A DNA stretch of 43,576 nt, taken from NCBI GenBank assembly GCA_945903705.1, contig CAMDOZ010000008.1, forward strand, positions 1 to 43,576, read 5' to 3'. This document shows, one piece after another, positions 1 through 6,850 of this stretch. The position numbers and the translations under genes were made by a program. The notes beneath the pieces were generated by a model, which was not told where the DNA came from, made no database searches, and saw only the letters and a list, made by a program, of their open reading frames with translations. This DNA comes from Fidelibacterota bacterium (GTDB lineage Bacteria; Pseudomonadota; Alphaproteobacteria; Rhodospirillales; Rhodospirillaceae). Position 1 is the stretch's first letter. Every line of letters begins with the position of its first letter.

Positions 1-621
1 CTCGACGCTGTCGATCCCGGCGGACGCATCGCCGAAGCCATCGGAGGCCACCGGGTCGTCGGCGGAGTTATCTATGCCGCGGCGAAAGTGGTGGAGCCGG
101 CGGTGGTCCAGGTCGGGGACGCCTTGTCCCTGACCATTGGTGAGCCGGACGGCACCGAGTCCCTTCGCACCGCGGAAATTTCCAATCTCTTCAACCGCGC
201 GGGCTTCAAGACCCCTGTGAGCACGGACATCCGCGCCGACATCTGGACCAAGGTGTGGGGCAATTGCTCGTTCAATCCCGTGAGCGCGCTCACGGGCGCG
301 GGTCTTGCGACGATCGCGCGCGACGCAGGCGCCTGCAATGTCGTGCGCACGATCATGGAAGAGGTCGAGCGTGTGGTGGAGCGCCTCGGTGTCAGGATGA
401 AGATGCCGCTGCAGAAGCGCATCGACATCACGGAGTCGCTCGGCGACCACAAGACCTCGATGCTGCAGGACATCGAAGCCAAACGCATGCCCGAGATCGG
501 CGCCAATATGGGCGCGGTGGTGGAGATCGCCCGGCTCGTGGGTGTGCCCACGCCGATGCTGGAGGCTGTCCATACTTGCACGCGACTCCTGGCACACTCT
601 GTCGCAGGGGCGGCTGTTTGA
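1..621 (+). CDS. panE: 2-dehydropantoate 2-reductase, C-terminal part (5' end outside window)
   Basis: The frame is open from base 1 to TGA at 619-621, so the N-terminal Rossmann part is cut off by the window edge. What remains is the end of the NADP-binding domain (a GGVIYAAAKVVEPAVV-type strand) and the whole helical ApbA_C domain. IWTKVWGNCSFNPVSALTG carries the catalytic lysine and substrate-binding Asn of ketopantoate reductases, and DHKTSMLQDIEAKRMPEI is the conserved C-terminal signature. The enzyme reduces ketopantoate to pantoate with NADPH, the step before PanC; panB and panC lie about 6 kb downstream on the other strand. Its stop overlaps the TTG start of the next gene (TTGA). The family assignment is firm; some close relatives act on other 2-keto acids. 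Confidence 0.9.
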   Translation, partial: LDAVDPGGRIAEAIGGHRVVGGVIYAAAKVVEPAVVQVGDALSLTIGEPDGTESLRTAEISNLFNRAGFKTPVSTDIRADIWTKVWGNCSFNPVSALTGAGLATIARDAGACNVVRTIMEEVERVVERLGVRMKMPLQKRIDITESLGDHKTSMLQDIEAKRMPEIGANMGAVVEIARLVGVPTPMLEAVHTCTRLLAHSVAGAAV

Positions 622-1400
622 AGGCCGCCGCGCTCGCGCTTCTCTTTCTCGGCGCGGCCGCGCCTGCCTTCGCCTGGAGCCGCGACGGACACCGCGTCGC
701 CTGTACGATCGCCTGGGACGAGACGACGGAGGGCGCGCGCACGGGGGTTGGCGCGCTGCTCGACGTTTCGTCCAAAGAACAGTTCGTGGAAGCCTGTCTG
801 TGGCTCGACAGGCAACCCGACAAGAAAACGTGGCACTATCTCTTTGTGCCCAAGACCGCGCGGGAGGTCGAGCCGGCCCGGGACTGCGCGACAGGGTGCG
901 CGCTCGCGCATGTGGAGCACAGCCTTGCGGTGCTCAAGAGCAAGGCCCGCAAATCCGAAAAAGCCGAAGCGCTGAAAGTCCTCGCGCACCTCATCGCCGA
1001 GTTGCATCAACCGCTGAACCTGGGATTCGCGGAAGACGGCGGCGGCGAGACGATCAACGGGACTTTTCGGGGAAAGCCCGTGACCTTGCGCTCGGTCTGG
1101 GAACAAGAATTGCTCGGCACGATCCTCAATCCGGACTCGCCCAACGGATTTCTCACCATCTACGGTTATTTCTCGATCGAAGGCCGCGCACCGCGGCTTG
1201 CCGCCGCGACGCCTCTCGACTGGGCCACGGAAACCTTCTGGATCATGCGCACACCCGCAACGGGCTATGTCGGCAATCCGGGCGGCCTCGACTATGACGA
1301 CACTTATGTGAGCCAGAACCGCCGCATCGCCCTCGAGCAACTCGATAAAACCGGCGTGCGGCTGGCGGCGCTGCTGACGGAGATCTTCGGTGGGACGTGA
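618..1400 (+). CDS. Secreted S1/P1-nuclease-like protein with substituted zinc ligands
   Basis: The chosen start is TTG at 618, overlapping the panE stop by four bases and giving a clean signal peptide (KAAALALLFLGAAAPAFA) cut just before W-S-R-D-G-H. An N-terminal Trp plus His six residues in is the hallmark of mature S1/P1 nucleases, whose Trp1 and His6 bind zinc. Further family positions are visible: LWLD (Asp45 of P1), WHY (His60) and LAHLIAELHQPL (His116). By eye alignment several other ligands differ: Asp120 is Glu, His126 is Asn, His149 is Arg and Asp153 is Glu. That would remove or alter the third zinc site. Length (260 aa) fits the family. It is probably a periplasmic nuclease or phosphodiesterase relative, but activity is uncertain. 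Confidence 0.82.
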   Translation: MKAAALALLFLGAAAPAFAWSRDGHRVACTIAWDETTEGARTGVGALLDVSSKEQFVEACLWLDRQPDKKTWHYLFVPKTAREVEPARDCATGCALAHVEHSLAVLKSKARKSEKAEALKVLAHLIAELHQPLNLGFAEDGGGETINGTFRGKPVTLRSVWEQELLGTILNPDSPNGFLTIYGYFSIEGRAPRLAAATPLDWATETFWIMRTPATGYVGNPGGLDYDDTYVSQNRRIALEQLDKTGVRLAALLTEIFGGT

Positions 1401-1974
1401 AGCCCTTTGCACATGCCGGTGGGGCGGCGAGCGCGCCGAGGTGAAGGCGCTGCTCGAGACAAACGAATTGATTGTGCGCGGCGAGCTCAAGCGCAAGGTT
1501 CCCCTCGCCGACCTGAAGAGCGTTCGCGTCGACGGAGATGATCTCGTTTTCAAGGTTGGGCGCGAGTCGGTGGCCCTCACCCTCGGCGCCAAGGACGCTT
1601 TGAGCTGGGCGAAGAAGATCGCAACGCCCCCGCCGTCCCTTAAAGACAAACTCGGACTTAAGGGTAACGCCAAAGCTCTCGTGATCGGCTCCGTCAAAGA
1701 CCTGGCCCTCGCTGAAGCCCTTAAGGGTGCGACCACCAAGGCGGCGACCAAGGCCATGATCGTGGTTGCCGTGGTCGAGAACGAGAAGGATCTCGCGAAG
1801 GCCCTCAAGTCCTCGCCCACGGGAACACCGATCTGGATCGTTCATCGCAAGGGTAAGGCCGCCAGCTTCGTTGAGACGCCCGTCCGCACCGCGATGCGGG
1901 CGAAGGGATTTATGGACACCAAGGTGTCGGCGGTCTCGGCCGACTTCAGCGCGACGCGCTATTCGCGGAAATAG
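1390..1974 (+). CDS. DUF3052-like protein
   Basis: A 194-residue protein starting at GTG 1390 inside the end of the preceding gene (11-base overlap), so the two are probably co-transcribed. Residues 1-80 form a small beta-rich unit (CRWGGERAEVKALLE, ELIVRGELKRKVPL, a DLKSVRV strand). Residues 83-194 match the DUF3052 pattern: LKDKLGLKGNAKALVIG, then IVVAVVENEKDLAKAL, TPIWIVHRKGKA, and the terminal G-F-x-D-T-K-V-S-A-V-S-x-x-x-S-A-T-R. The function of DUF3052 is not known. GTG at 1441 is an alternative start, but would cut off the conserved CRWGG stretch. Confidence 0.75.
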   Translation: MGREALCTCRWGGERAEVKALLETNELIVRGELKRKVPLADLKSVRVDGDDLVFKVGRESVALTLGAKDALSWAKKIATPPPSLKDKLGLKGNAKALVIGSVKDLALAEALKGATTKAATKAMIVVAVVENEKDLAKALKSSPTGTPIWIVHRKGKAASFVETPVRTAMRAKGFMDTKVSAVSADFSATRYSRK

Positions 1975-2067
1975 GTTTGGGCCCGCGATTGGCGAAACCA
2001 TAGGATGCGTCTAGAGTGTGAGAGGTGACGGCAAACGGCCGCACCCCATTCTTACAGGAGCAACCAC

Positions 2068-2169
2068 ATGGCCAAAGGTCAGGAAAAACCTAAGGACAAG
2101 AAGAAGCCCAAGCAGGAAAAGTCGGGGGCTCCGAAATCCGCCTACGCGCAGAGCATGGCCAAAAAGTAG
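2068..2169 (+). CDS. Small Lys-rich protein, 33 aa
   Basis: ATG at 2068 preceded by an ACAGGAG Shine-Dalgarno seven bases upstream opens a 33-codon frame ending TAG at 2167-2169. The product begins MAKGQEKPKDKKKPKQEK and ends AYAQSMAKK. It is strongly basic, lacks hydrophobic segments and is probably unstructured. Short proteins beginning MAKGQ with Lys/Pro-rich bodies are widespread in Proteobacteria as conserved hypotheticals of unknown role. The good ribosome site and compositionally consistent codons argue that it is a real gene. No function is proposed. Confidence 0.7.
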   Translation: MAKGQEKPKDKKKPKQEKSGAPKSAYAQSMAKK

Positions 2170-2231
2170 AGAACCCGTACTACGCCCGGGCGCTCATGCA
2201 TCTCGAAATTCGCGTAAGGGATTGGAAGAAA

Positions 2232-2308
2232 TGGCGCGCCCGAAGAGACTCGAACTCCTAACCTTCTGATCCGTAGTCAGATGCTCTATCCAATTGAGCT
2301 ACGGGCGC
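2232..2308 (-). tRNA. tRNA-Arg (anticodon ACG)
   Basis: Read on the minus strand the sequence folds as a full cloverleaf. The acceptor stem is GCGCCCG paired with CGGGCGC, the D arm is AGCTCAATTGGATAGAGC, and the anticodon stem TCTGA/TCAGA encloses the loop CTACGGA, giving anticodon ACG. The T loop is GTTCGAGTC, and an encoded CCA follows discriminator G. ACG is read with inosine at position 34 and decodes CGN arginine codons. Confidence 0.97.
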
Positions 2309-2748
2309 GCTGTGGGACCCCGTCTTGAGATGAGTGGGGTCCTTCTCGGTGGTCACCTTAAGGTAAGAGCCGGTCGGGAAAAACGCCGATCCAACCCTTG
2401 TCTTGCCTAGCGGCCGACCGAACGGGCGCTTGGGATACTAAGATCATGGGACTGTTGCAAGAAAAACCTCGGAAATTCCGAGGGGAGACTGCTTCACGGG
2501 GGCCGTCTCCCGGCTTGTTTGGGGAGGGTGCATCGCGTAAAGTCGCAATCGGTGCGGGGCGATATCGGATTATGATGCATCGCCAAGCCTTTGGGGCGGC
2601 TTCTCAAGGTTTGAGTTCGGGAAAAGACCGGAACGGCTAGAGGCGCAGTGTTCACCCGGCGGATTCTTGCGTCCGAATTCGGGGTACGGGTGGGAACTCA
2701 CGATGTGATTGTGTGCGACGTTCGCATGCAGCGCTAACCTAACCGGTT
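2309..2748. other. Gene-poor region with several hairpins
   Basis: No convincing protein gene was seen; the 80-codon frame at 2398-2640 lacks a ribosome site and a recognisable product. The stretch holds inverted repeats: GGACCCC/GGGGTCC (2315-2342), CCTCGGAA-A-TTCCGAGG (2467-2483), GGGAGAC/GTCTCCC (2483-2511) immediately next to it, and GGCGAT/ATCGCC near 2558-2584. None is followed by a T tract on either strand, so they are not obvious terminators. The first lies just upstream of the tRNA. A structured small RNA or leader for the following gene is possible but unproven. Confidence 0.4.
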
Positions 2749-3066
2749 GTGGGGAATGTGAGTGTAAGAATGCAGGTATTGGGGCTGTCCACAGTACGTC
2801 TCGGACAAGATACGCTGGGCCGTAGGCGCTATTCCTTAAAACACGCTGCCATCGCGACCTTCGCCATTATCTTGGCGGGATGCGCGGGTCAGGGCGCGAG
2901 CCCGGCTAGTGCGGCGGACGCCACCGTCGGAGCCCCCGGGGAAACCGGCCGGAGCCCAGGTGGCCGCAGCGGCCGTGGATTCGCAAGGCCTCGCGCCGGC
3001 GGGATCCTCGACCAGCCGTTTCGGACCGACCGCGGTCGGCCAGAAAGCCACGCAATTACGGGCTGA
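2749..3066 (+). pseudogene. 5' part of frameshifted lipoprotein gene (signal peptide and lipobox)
   Basis: This frame supplies what the next entry lacks. After a basic stretch (GRRRYSLKH) comes a hydrophobic segment, AAIATFAIILAGC, that ends in a lipobox (L-A-G-C), then an Ala/Ser-rich linker (AGQGASPASAADATVGAP). Beyond about 2930-2942, at a CCCCCGGGG run, the reading becomes Arg/Gly-rich and unlike protein. The natural continuation (GKPAGAQVAAAAVDSQG) is in the neighbouring frame. Removing one base from the run would join the two into a single lipoprotein of about 380 residues. Starts are possible at GTG 2749 or ATG 2770; neither has a strong ribosome site. The break could be a mutation or a sequencing/assembly error. 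Confidence 0.6.
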
Positions 3067-3913
3067 TTTCGAAAAACTGCGCGGCAATACGGTGACGCGC
3101 AGCGAGCAGCTCGACACCATTCGCAAGCAGACGATCGCGAACGTGAACGCCTATCACACGCTGATCGGCAGCATCCGCTCGCGGCTGCAGATGGGCTCGA
3201 CTCCGGGCAACCCGGAGCTCCTGGCCAACTGGAGCTCGGCGCAGACTCAGCTCACCCAGATCGATGCGGACATCGCGACCCTCAATCAGCTTTCGTCGCA
3301 GGTTTCGAGCGACGCGGGCGCGTCGGCGTTCATTCTGGAAAATATCCGCGCGGCCTACGGCCTTTCGGGCGCGCTGGAAGACGATCACCGTCAATTGCGC
3401 ATGCTGGAAGACGAAGTGAACCAGAACGCGATCGTGATCGACCGCGCCCTTCTGGATCTCAATGCGGAGATCGGGCGCCAGCAGGCTTATGTCAGCACCG
3501 AGCGCAATTCGCTGGTGGAACTTGCCTCCGAAATCAATGCCGGACAGTCCTACCCGGCCGCGTCGGTCGGCGGCATCCGCCGTGCCGTTCCGGTGCGTTC
3601 GGTCGCGACGGTGTCCGCCGAGGCCTTCGCCCAACGCCGCCCGCTGGTGGTGATTCGCTTCGACAAACCGGACGTTGCGTTTGAACCTCAACTCTACCAG
3701 GCCCTGTCGCGCGCTCTTGAACGCCGCCCCGACGCTGTGTTCGACCTGGTAGCGGTGTCGCCTCAGGGCGGTAATCCGTCGGCCGCGCGCCGCAACGCCG
3801 ATGCCGTCTTCGCGTCCATGACCAACATGGGCCTGCCGGCGGAACGCGTCGCCATGGCGGCCATGCCGAGCGATGCGGCCAAGACGCCGGAAGTGCATAT
3901 TTACGTACAGTAA
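2909..3913 (+). CDS. Coiled-coil / OmpA-like envelope protein (main frame of the frameshifted lipoprotein)
   Basis: As it stands the frame opens at GTG 2909 and has no signal peptide. That is implausible for its content; the lipobox lies just upstream in another frame (see the 2749-3066 entry). From about residue 40 to 215 it is helical with heptad-like spacing (DFEKLRGNTVTRSEQLDTIR, HRQLRMLEDEVNQ) and probably forms a coiled coil. Residues about 245-334 (PLVVIRFDKPDVAFEPQLYQ, then ARRNADAVFASMTNMG and a final EVHIYVQ) have the shape of an OmpA-like peptidoglycan-binding fold with its usual R-x-N-A-x-x-V motif. An intact product would be an outer-membrane lipoprotein contacting peptidoglycan. 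An intrinsic terminator follows at 3933. Confidence 0.7.
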   Translation: MRRTPPSEPPGKPAGAQVAAAAVDSQGLAPAGSSTSRFGPTAVGQKATQLRADFEKLRGNTVTRSEQLDTIRKQTIANVNAYHTLIGSIRSRLQMGSTPGNPELLANWSSAQTQLTQIDADIATLNQLSSQVSSDAGASAFILENIRAAYGLSGALEDDHRQLRMLEDEVNQNAIVIDRALLDLNAEIGRQQAYVSTERNSLVELASEINAGQSYPAASVGGIRRAVPVRSVATVSAEAFAQRRPLVVIRFDKPDVAFEPQLYQALSRALERRPDAVFDLVAVSPQGGNPSAARRNADAVFASMTNMGLPAERVAMAAMPSDAAKTPEVHIYVQ

Positions 3914-3932
3914 CCGGATTTGAAACCAAGCC

Positions 3933-3971
3933 GGGCGGGACCGCGAAAAGCGCTCCCGCCCGTTTCTTTTT
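3933..3971 (+). terminator. Intrinsic terminator after the lipoprotein gene
   Basis: GGGCGGGA (3933-3940) pairs perfectly with TCCCGCCC (3954-3961) and is followed by GTTTCTTTTT. It ends the plus-strand gene and overlaps the last codons of convergent ahpD. Confidence 0.8.
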
Positions 3972-4527
3972 AGGCCGCCGCGGCGACCGGTTGCGCCGAT
4001 GCCGCTTCGGTTTCGAGCGTGACCGCAACGGCGTGAACCACGGCGGCGATGCGCACCGCCTGCTGGACCTGGGCCACTGAGACGCCGGCCTTTCGCAAGA
4101 CTTTCTCGTGGCTGTCGATACACAGTCCGCAGCCGTTCACCACCGAGACGATCAGCGACCAGAGTTCGAAATCCACTTTGTCGACGCCCGGATTCGCGAG
4201 CGCGTTCATGCGAAGGCGCGCGGGCAGCGTGCCGTACTCAGCCTCGGACACCAGGTGCACGAAGCGATAGTAGATATTGTTCATGGCCATGATCGCAGCC
4301 GCGGTTTTCGCGGCTTCGAAAGCTTGCGGGGAAAGAACCGCGGCGGCTTCGGCCGAGATGGCGGCGATCACAGACTCGCTGCGCGAGGCGATTGCGGCGG
4401 CGAGCAGGCCGCCAAACGTCTGCTGCGGCGTAAGCGTGGTGTCGGCCGCCACGGACGAGAGATTAAGCTTTAGATCTTTGGCGTAAGCGGGGAGCGCGTT
4501 CTTCAAAGTCTCAATATGTGCGGTCAT
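3970..4527 (-). CDS. ahpD: Alkyl hydroperoxide reductase AhpD (carboxymuconolactone-decarboxylase-like)
   Basis: A 185-residue AhpD of normal length. The catalytic set is visible: Glu121 in DFELW, the redox pair Cys133 and Cys136 in [11 protein letters not shown], and His140. In mycobacteria AhpD passes electrons from the lipoamide/SucB-Lpd system to AhpC, replacing AhpF. That fits this operon, which has ahpC directly upstream on the same strand and no ahpF. The gap to ahpC is 82 bases and GC-rich, with a possible GGCGCC-armed hairpin. Expression is expected to follow the OxyR-controlled ahpC promoter. Confidence 0.95.
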   Translation of the reverse strand: MTAHIETLKNALPAYAKDLKLNLSSVAADTTLTPQQTFGGLLAAAIASRSESVIAAISAEAAAVLSPQAFEAAKTAAAIMAMNNIYYRFVHLVSEAEYGTLPARLRMNALANPGVDKVDFELWSLIVSVVNGCGLCIDSHEKVLRKAGVSVAQVQQAVRIAAVVHAVAVTLETEAASAQPVAAAA

Positions 4528-4609
4528 ATGAACCTCGCGTTTGAAAGTGGTGGCGCCGCCCCGCGTGAGGGGGAGGGACGGGACGGCGCCGGGGTGCGGC
4601 CGGAGGGGG

Positions 4610-5143
4610 TCAGGCCGCTTTCAAAGTGTCTTCACCTTTCTGCCAATTGCAGGGGCAGAGTTCGTCGGTCTGCAGGGCGTCGAGCACGCGCAAGACTTCC
4701 TGCGGATTGCGACCGACGGAGAGGTCGTTCACCGCGACGTAGCGAACGATATTGTCCGGGTCGGCGATGATGGTGGCGCGGAAGGCGACGCCTTCATTCG
4801 GTTCAAGCACACCGAGCGCGGACGCAAAGTCCTTCTTGATATCCGCGAGCCAGGGGTACTTCACGGCGCCGAGGTCGGCGCGGCTCTGGCGCCAGGCCAA
4901 GTGCACGAAGTCGCTGTCGGTGGAGGCGCCGATGAGCTGCGCGTCGCGGTCGGCGAATTCGCCTTCGACGTTGTTGAAACCGATGATTTCGGTGGGGCAC
5001 ACGAACGTGAAGTCCTTCGGCCAGAAGACGAAGACCTTCCATTTGCCGGCAAAGCTCGCCTCGGTGAGCACCGGGAATTCGCCGCTGGTGTCGGAAACGG
5101 CCTTCAGGGAGAAAGCCGGGAGTTTTTGTCCAATCGTGATCAT
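4610..5143 (-). CDS. ahpC: Peroxiredoxin, alkyl hydroperoxide reductase subunit C
   Basis: A 177-residue 2-Cys peroxiredoxin of the AhpC/TSA family that reduces H2O2, organic peroxides and peroxynitrite in the cytoplasm. The peroxidatic Cys49 sits in [10 protein letters not shown]. The C-terminal ELCPCNW segment (Cys163, Cys165) provides the resolving cysteine, as in the AhpC proteins that pair with AhpD. First gene of ahpC-ahpD, transcribed divergently from oxyR across a 105-base region with dyad-symmetric sequence. Confidence 0.95.
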   Translation of the reverse strand: MITIGQKLPAFSLKAVSDTSGEFPVLTEASFAGKWKVFVFWPKDFTFVCPTEIIGFNNVEGEFADRDAQLIGASTDSDFVHLAWRQSRADLGAVKYPWLADIKKDFASALGVLEPNEGVAFRATIIADPDNIVRYVAVNDLSVGRNPQEVLRVLDALQTDELCPCNWQKGEDTLKAA

Positions 5144-5191
5144 TTTCAGTCGTCCCTCAGGAGTTAAGTGATGTGGTTGGGCCGACTGAGT

Positions 5192-5239
5192 ATCTAAGGC
5201 AGGGTCATTATTGATTCCAACGATTAATAATGCTTAGAT
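5192..5239. promoter_or_regulatory. Probable OxyR operator region between ahpC and oxyR
   Basis: Two nested inverted repeats lie in the divergent intergenic region. The outer is ATCTAAG (5192-5198) with CTTAGAT (5233-5239), a perfect 7-base match. The inner is ATTATTGAT (5207-5215) with ATTAATAAT (5223-5231), matching at 8 of 9 positions. AT-rich dyads in front of a LysR-type gene and its divergent target are where OxyR tetramers bind. The right arm is 9 bases from the oxyR start, so OxyR probably also represses itself. Assignment is by position and symmetry only. Confidence 0.6.
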
Positions 5240-5248
5240 TGATCGATT

Positions 5249-6157
5249 ATGTCACTCAAAGCCCTGCCCTCGGCCCGCCAGCTCGCCTACCTGAACGCCC
5301 TCGTGGAATCGGGCCATTTCGGCCGCGCGGCCAAAAAATGCGCCGTGACGCAATCGACCTTGAGCGCCGGCCTCAAGGAGCTGGAGGCGATCCTTGGCGT
5401 GACCTTGATCGAACGCACGCGCCGGAGCGTGGTGGTGACGCCGCTCGGGCGCGTGGTCGCCGCGCGCGGGCGCGAGGCGATCCATTACCTCGAGGACCTT
5501 GTGGAGCTTGCGCGCGCCGGCAAGGGCGAGCTCGGCGGTCCGTTGAATCTCGGAATCATCCCGACCATCGCGCCTTATCTGTTGCCGCGCCTGGTCGCCG
5601 AAACGGCGCGCACATTCCCACGCCTCAAGCTGTTCGTGCGCGAAGAGCAAACGGCCGGTGTGCTGGCGCGACTGCGCAAGGGCGAGCTGGACCTCGCGCT
5701 CATTGCGCTGCCCTTCGACACGCAAGGACTCGATGTGGCCGAGATCGGCGAGGAGGACATGGTGGTCTGCATGCCCGCCAAACATCCCCTCGCCGCGCGC
5801 AAGTCCGTGCGCGAGACCGATCTCGCCGACGTGCCGCTCCTGATGCTCGAGGGCGGGCACTGCCTGCGTGACCATGCGCTGGCGGCGTGCCGGCTTTCGG
5901 ACCGCGCGTTCAAGGAAGTGTTCCAGGCGACGAGCCTTCCGACTCTCGTGGCCATGGTGGCGGGCGGCCTCGGACTCACGTTGTTACCGCGCATGGCGGT
6001 CGCGCGCGAGCTCGCGGGCCGTGCCGATCTTGTGGTGCGCCCCTTCGAAAAGCAGCAGCTCCTGCGGGAAATCGCGCTGTGCTGGCGAAGCGCTGCGGCG
6101 CAGAGCGATAACTACGCGCGCCTCGCGGCAACGTGGAAAACAGCTAAAATCCTCTAG
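5249..6157 (+). CDS. oxyR: LysR-family peroxide sensor and regulator OxyR
   Basis: A 302-residue LysR-type regulator. The N-terminal winged helix spans residues about 8-65 (RQLAYLNALVESGHFGRAAKKC, TQSTLSAGLKELE, then a T-P-L-G wing) and the effector domain about 95-300. The two redox cysteines are present with the exact OxyR spacing of nine: Cys205 and Cys214 in HCLRDHALAAC, equivalent to E. coli Cys199/Cys208. This identifies it as OxyR and not a generic LysR protein. It is divergent from ahpC-ahpD, its likely main target. The last bases overlap the end of the convergent response-regulator gene (CTAG). Confidence 0.95.
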   Translation: MSLKALPSARQLAYLNALVESGHFGRAAKKCAVTQSTLSAGLKELEAILGVTLIERTRRSVVVTPLGRVVAARGREAIHYLEDLVELARAGKGELGGPLNLGIIPTIAPYLLPRLVAETARTFPRLKLFVREEQTAGVLARLRKGELDLALIALPFDTQGLDVAEIGEEDMVVCMPAKHPLAARKSVRETDLADVPLLMLEGGHCLRDHALAACRLSDRAFKEVFQATSLPTLVAMVAGGLGLTLLPRMAVARELAGRADLVVRPFEKQQLLREIALCWRSAAAQSDNYARLAATWKTAKIL

Positions 6158-6606
6158 CTCACGATCAGGCGGCGCACGTGGAAGAGCAAGACCTCGAAGG
6201 CGTAAGGTTTGCTGAGGAACGGCCGCTTGAGGCTGAAGGCGGCCTCGGCCTTCTTCATCACCTCAGGCGCGCCCGACGCCATGATGATCCGCACCTGCGG
6301 ATAGTTTTTCTCGACCCAGCTTGCGAGCGCGAAGCCATCCACGCCGCCGGGGAGCTGTATGTCGGTGAACAGGATTCGGATCGGCTCGCCGCTATGAAAA
6401 ATCGCCTGCGCTTCGCCGGCGCTGGTGGCTTCGAGCACGCGGTAGCCGCACGAGCGCAAATAGTCGGCGGAGGCGACGCGGGTCAGGATCTCGTCTTCAA
6501 CGACAAGTATCGTCGCATGCTTTTCGGCGCCGTTACCCGCGCGCGACGGCATGCCTTGCGATGCATAAGGATTCGAAGGTTCGTGTGTGGCCGCCAGCCG
6601 AAGCAT
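6154..6606 (-). CDS. Single-domain response regulator (REC only)
   Basis: A 150-residue protein made of one CheY-like receiver domain after a non-conserved N-terminus of about 30 residues. ILVVEDE has the acidic Mg pocket, LFTDIQLPGG carries the phospho-accepting Asp and LSKPY the conserved Lys. There is no output domain, so it should act by protein-protein contact, as a phosphate sink, or in a phosphorelay. ATG 6606 is the longest start; the internal Met of MPSRAGNG is an alternative closer to the domain. The orphan kinase at 9018-10472 is one candidate partner. Its stop overlaps the oxyR stop tail to tail. Confidence 0.88.
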   Translation of the reverse strand: MLRLAATHEPSNPYASQGMPSRAGNGAEKHATILVVEDEILTRVASADYLRSCGYRVLEATSAGEAQAIFHSGEPIRILFTDIQLPGGVDGFALASWVEKNYPQVRIIMASGAPEVMKKAEAAFSLKRPFLSKPYAFEVLLFHVRRLIVS

Positions 6607-6801
6607 CGCGTCTCTCCCGAGATGGTGACGGGCGTGGCCCTCGGCCCCGATGCCTGCGCAAATGATCCGCGGCCCCGCTGTATCCGGAGCGCCGTCACTT
6701 GCGCGTCGTATGGCTGAACACCTACCCCCGCGGCAGCCACCCGCTGAGGCTGCAGAGGGGAGAACGCATTAAGGGAATTAAAGTTCCAAGAAATTCAGCT
6801 A

Positions 6802-6833
6802 ATTATAGTGGTCGAGATTATCACAGGATAATC
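6802..6833 (-). promoter_or_regulatory. Possible promoter with dyad operator upstream of the response regulator
   Basis: On the minus strand a TATAAT (6807-6802) follows a perfect inverted repeat, GATTATCCTGTGATAATC (6833-6816), that would cover the spacer and -35 region. It lies in the 244-base gap between panC and the REC gene; no gene was seen in that gap. There is no good -35 hexamer, which would suit an activator-dependent promoter. The dyad is also 18-35 bases beyond the panC stop, but is AT-rich with no T tract, so it is a poor terminator. Confidence 0.35.
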
Positions 6834-6850
6834 AATAGCCTGCGGCGCTT

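Noticed and set aside
72-1820. 582-codon minus-strand ORF
   Set aside because: Lies opposite panE, the S1/P1-like gene and the DUF3052 gene, all of which have clear families; composition is Arg-rich and featureless.
2232-2308. tRNA-Arg as an integration site for an island
   Set aside because: No integrase gene and no repeated copy of the tRNA 3' end was seen nearby; the AT-rich block lies 16 kb away.
2398-2640. 80-codon plus-strand ORF after the tRNA
   Set aside because: No ribosome site, no family, and crossed by hairpins; unlikely to be translated.
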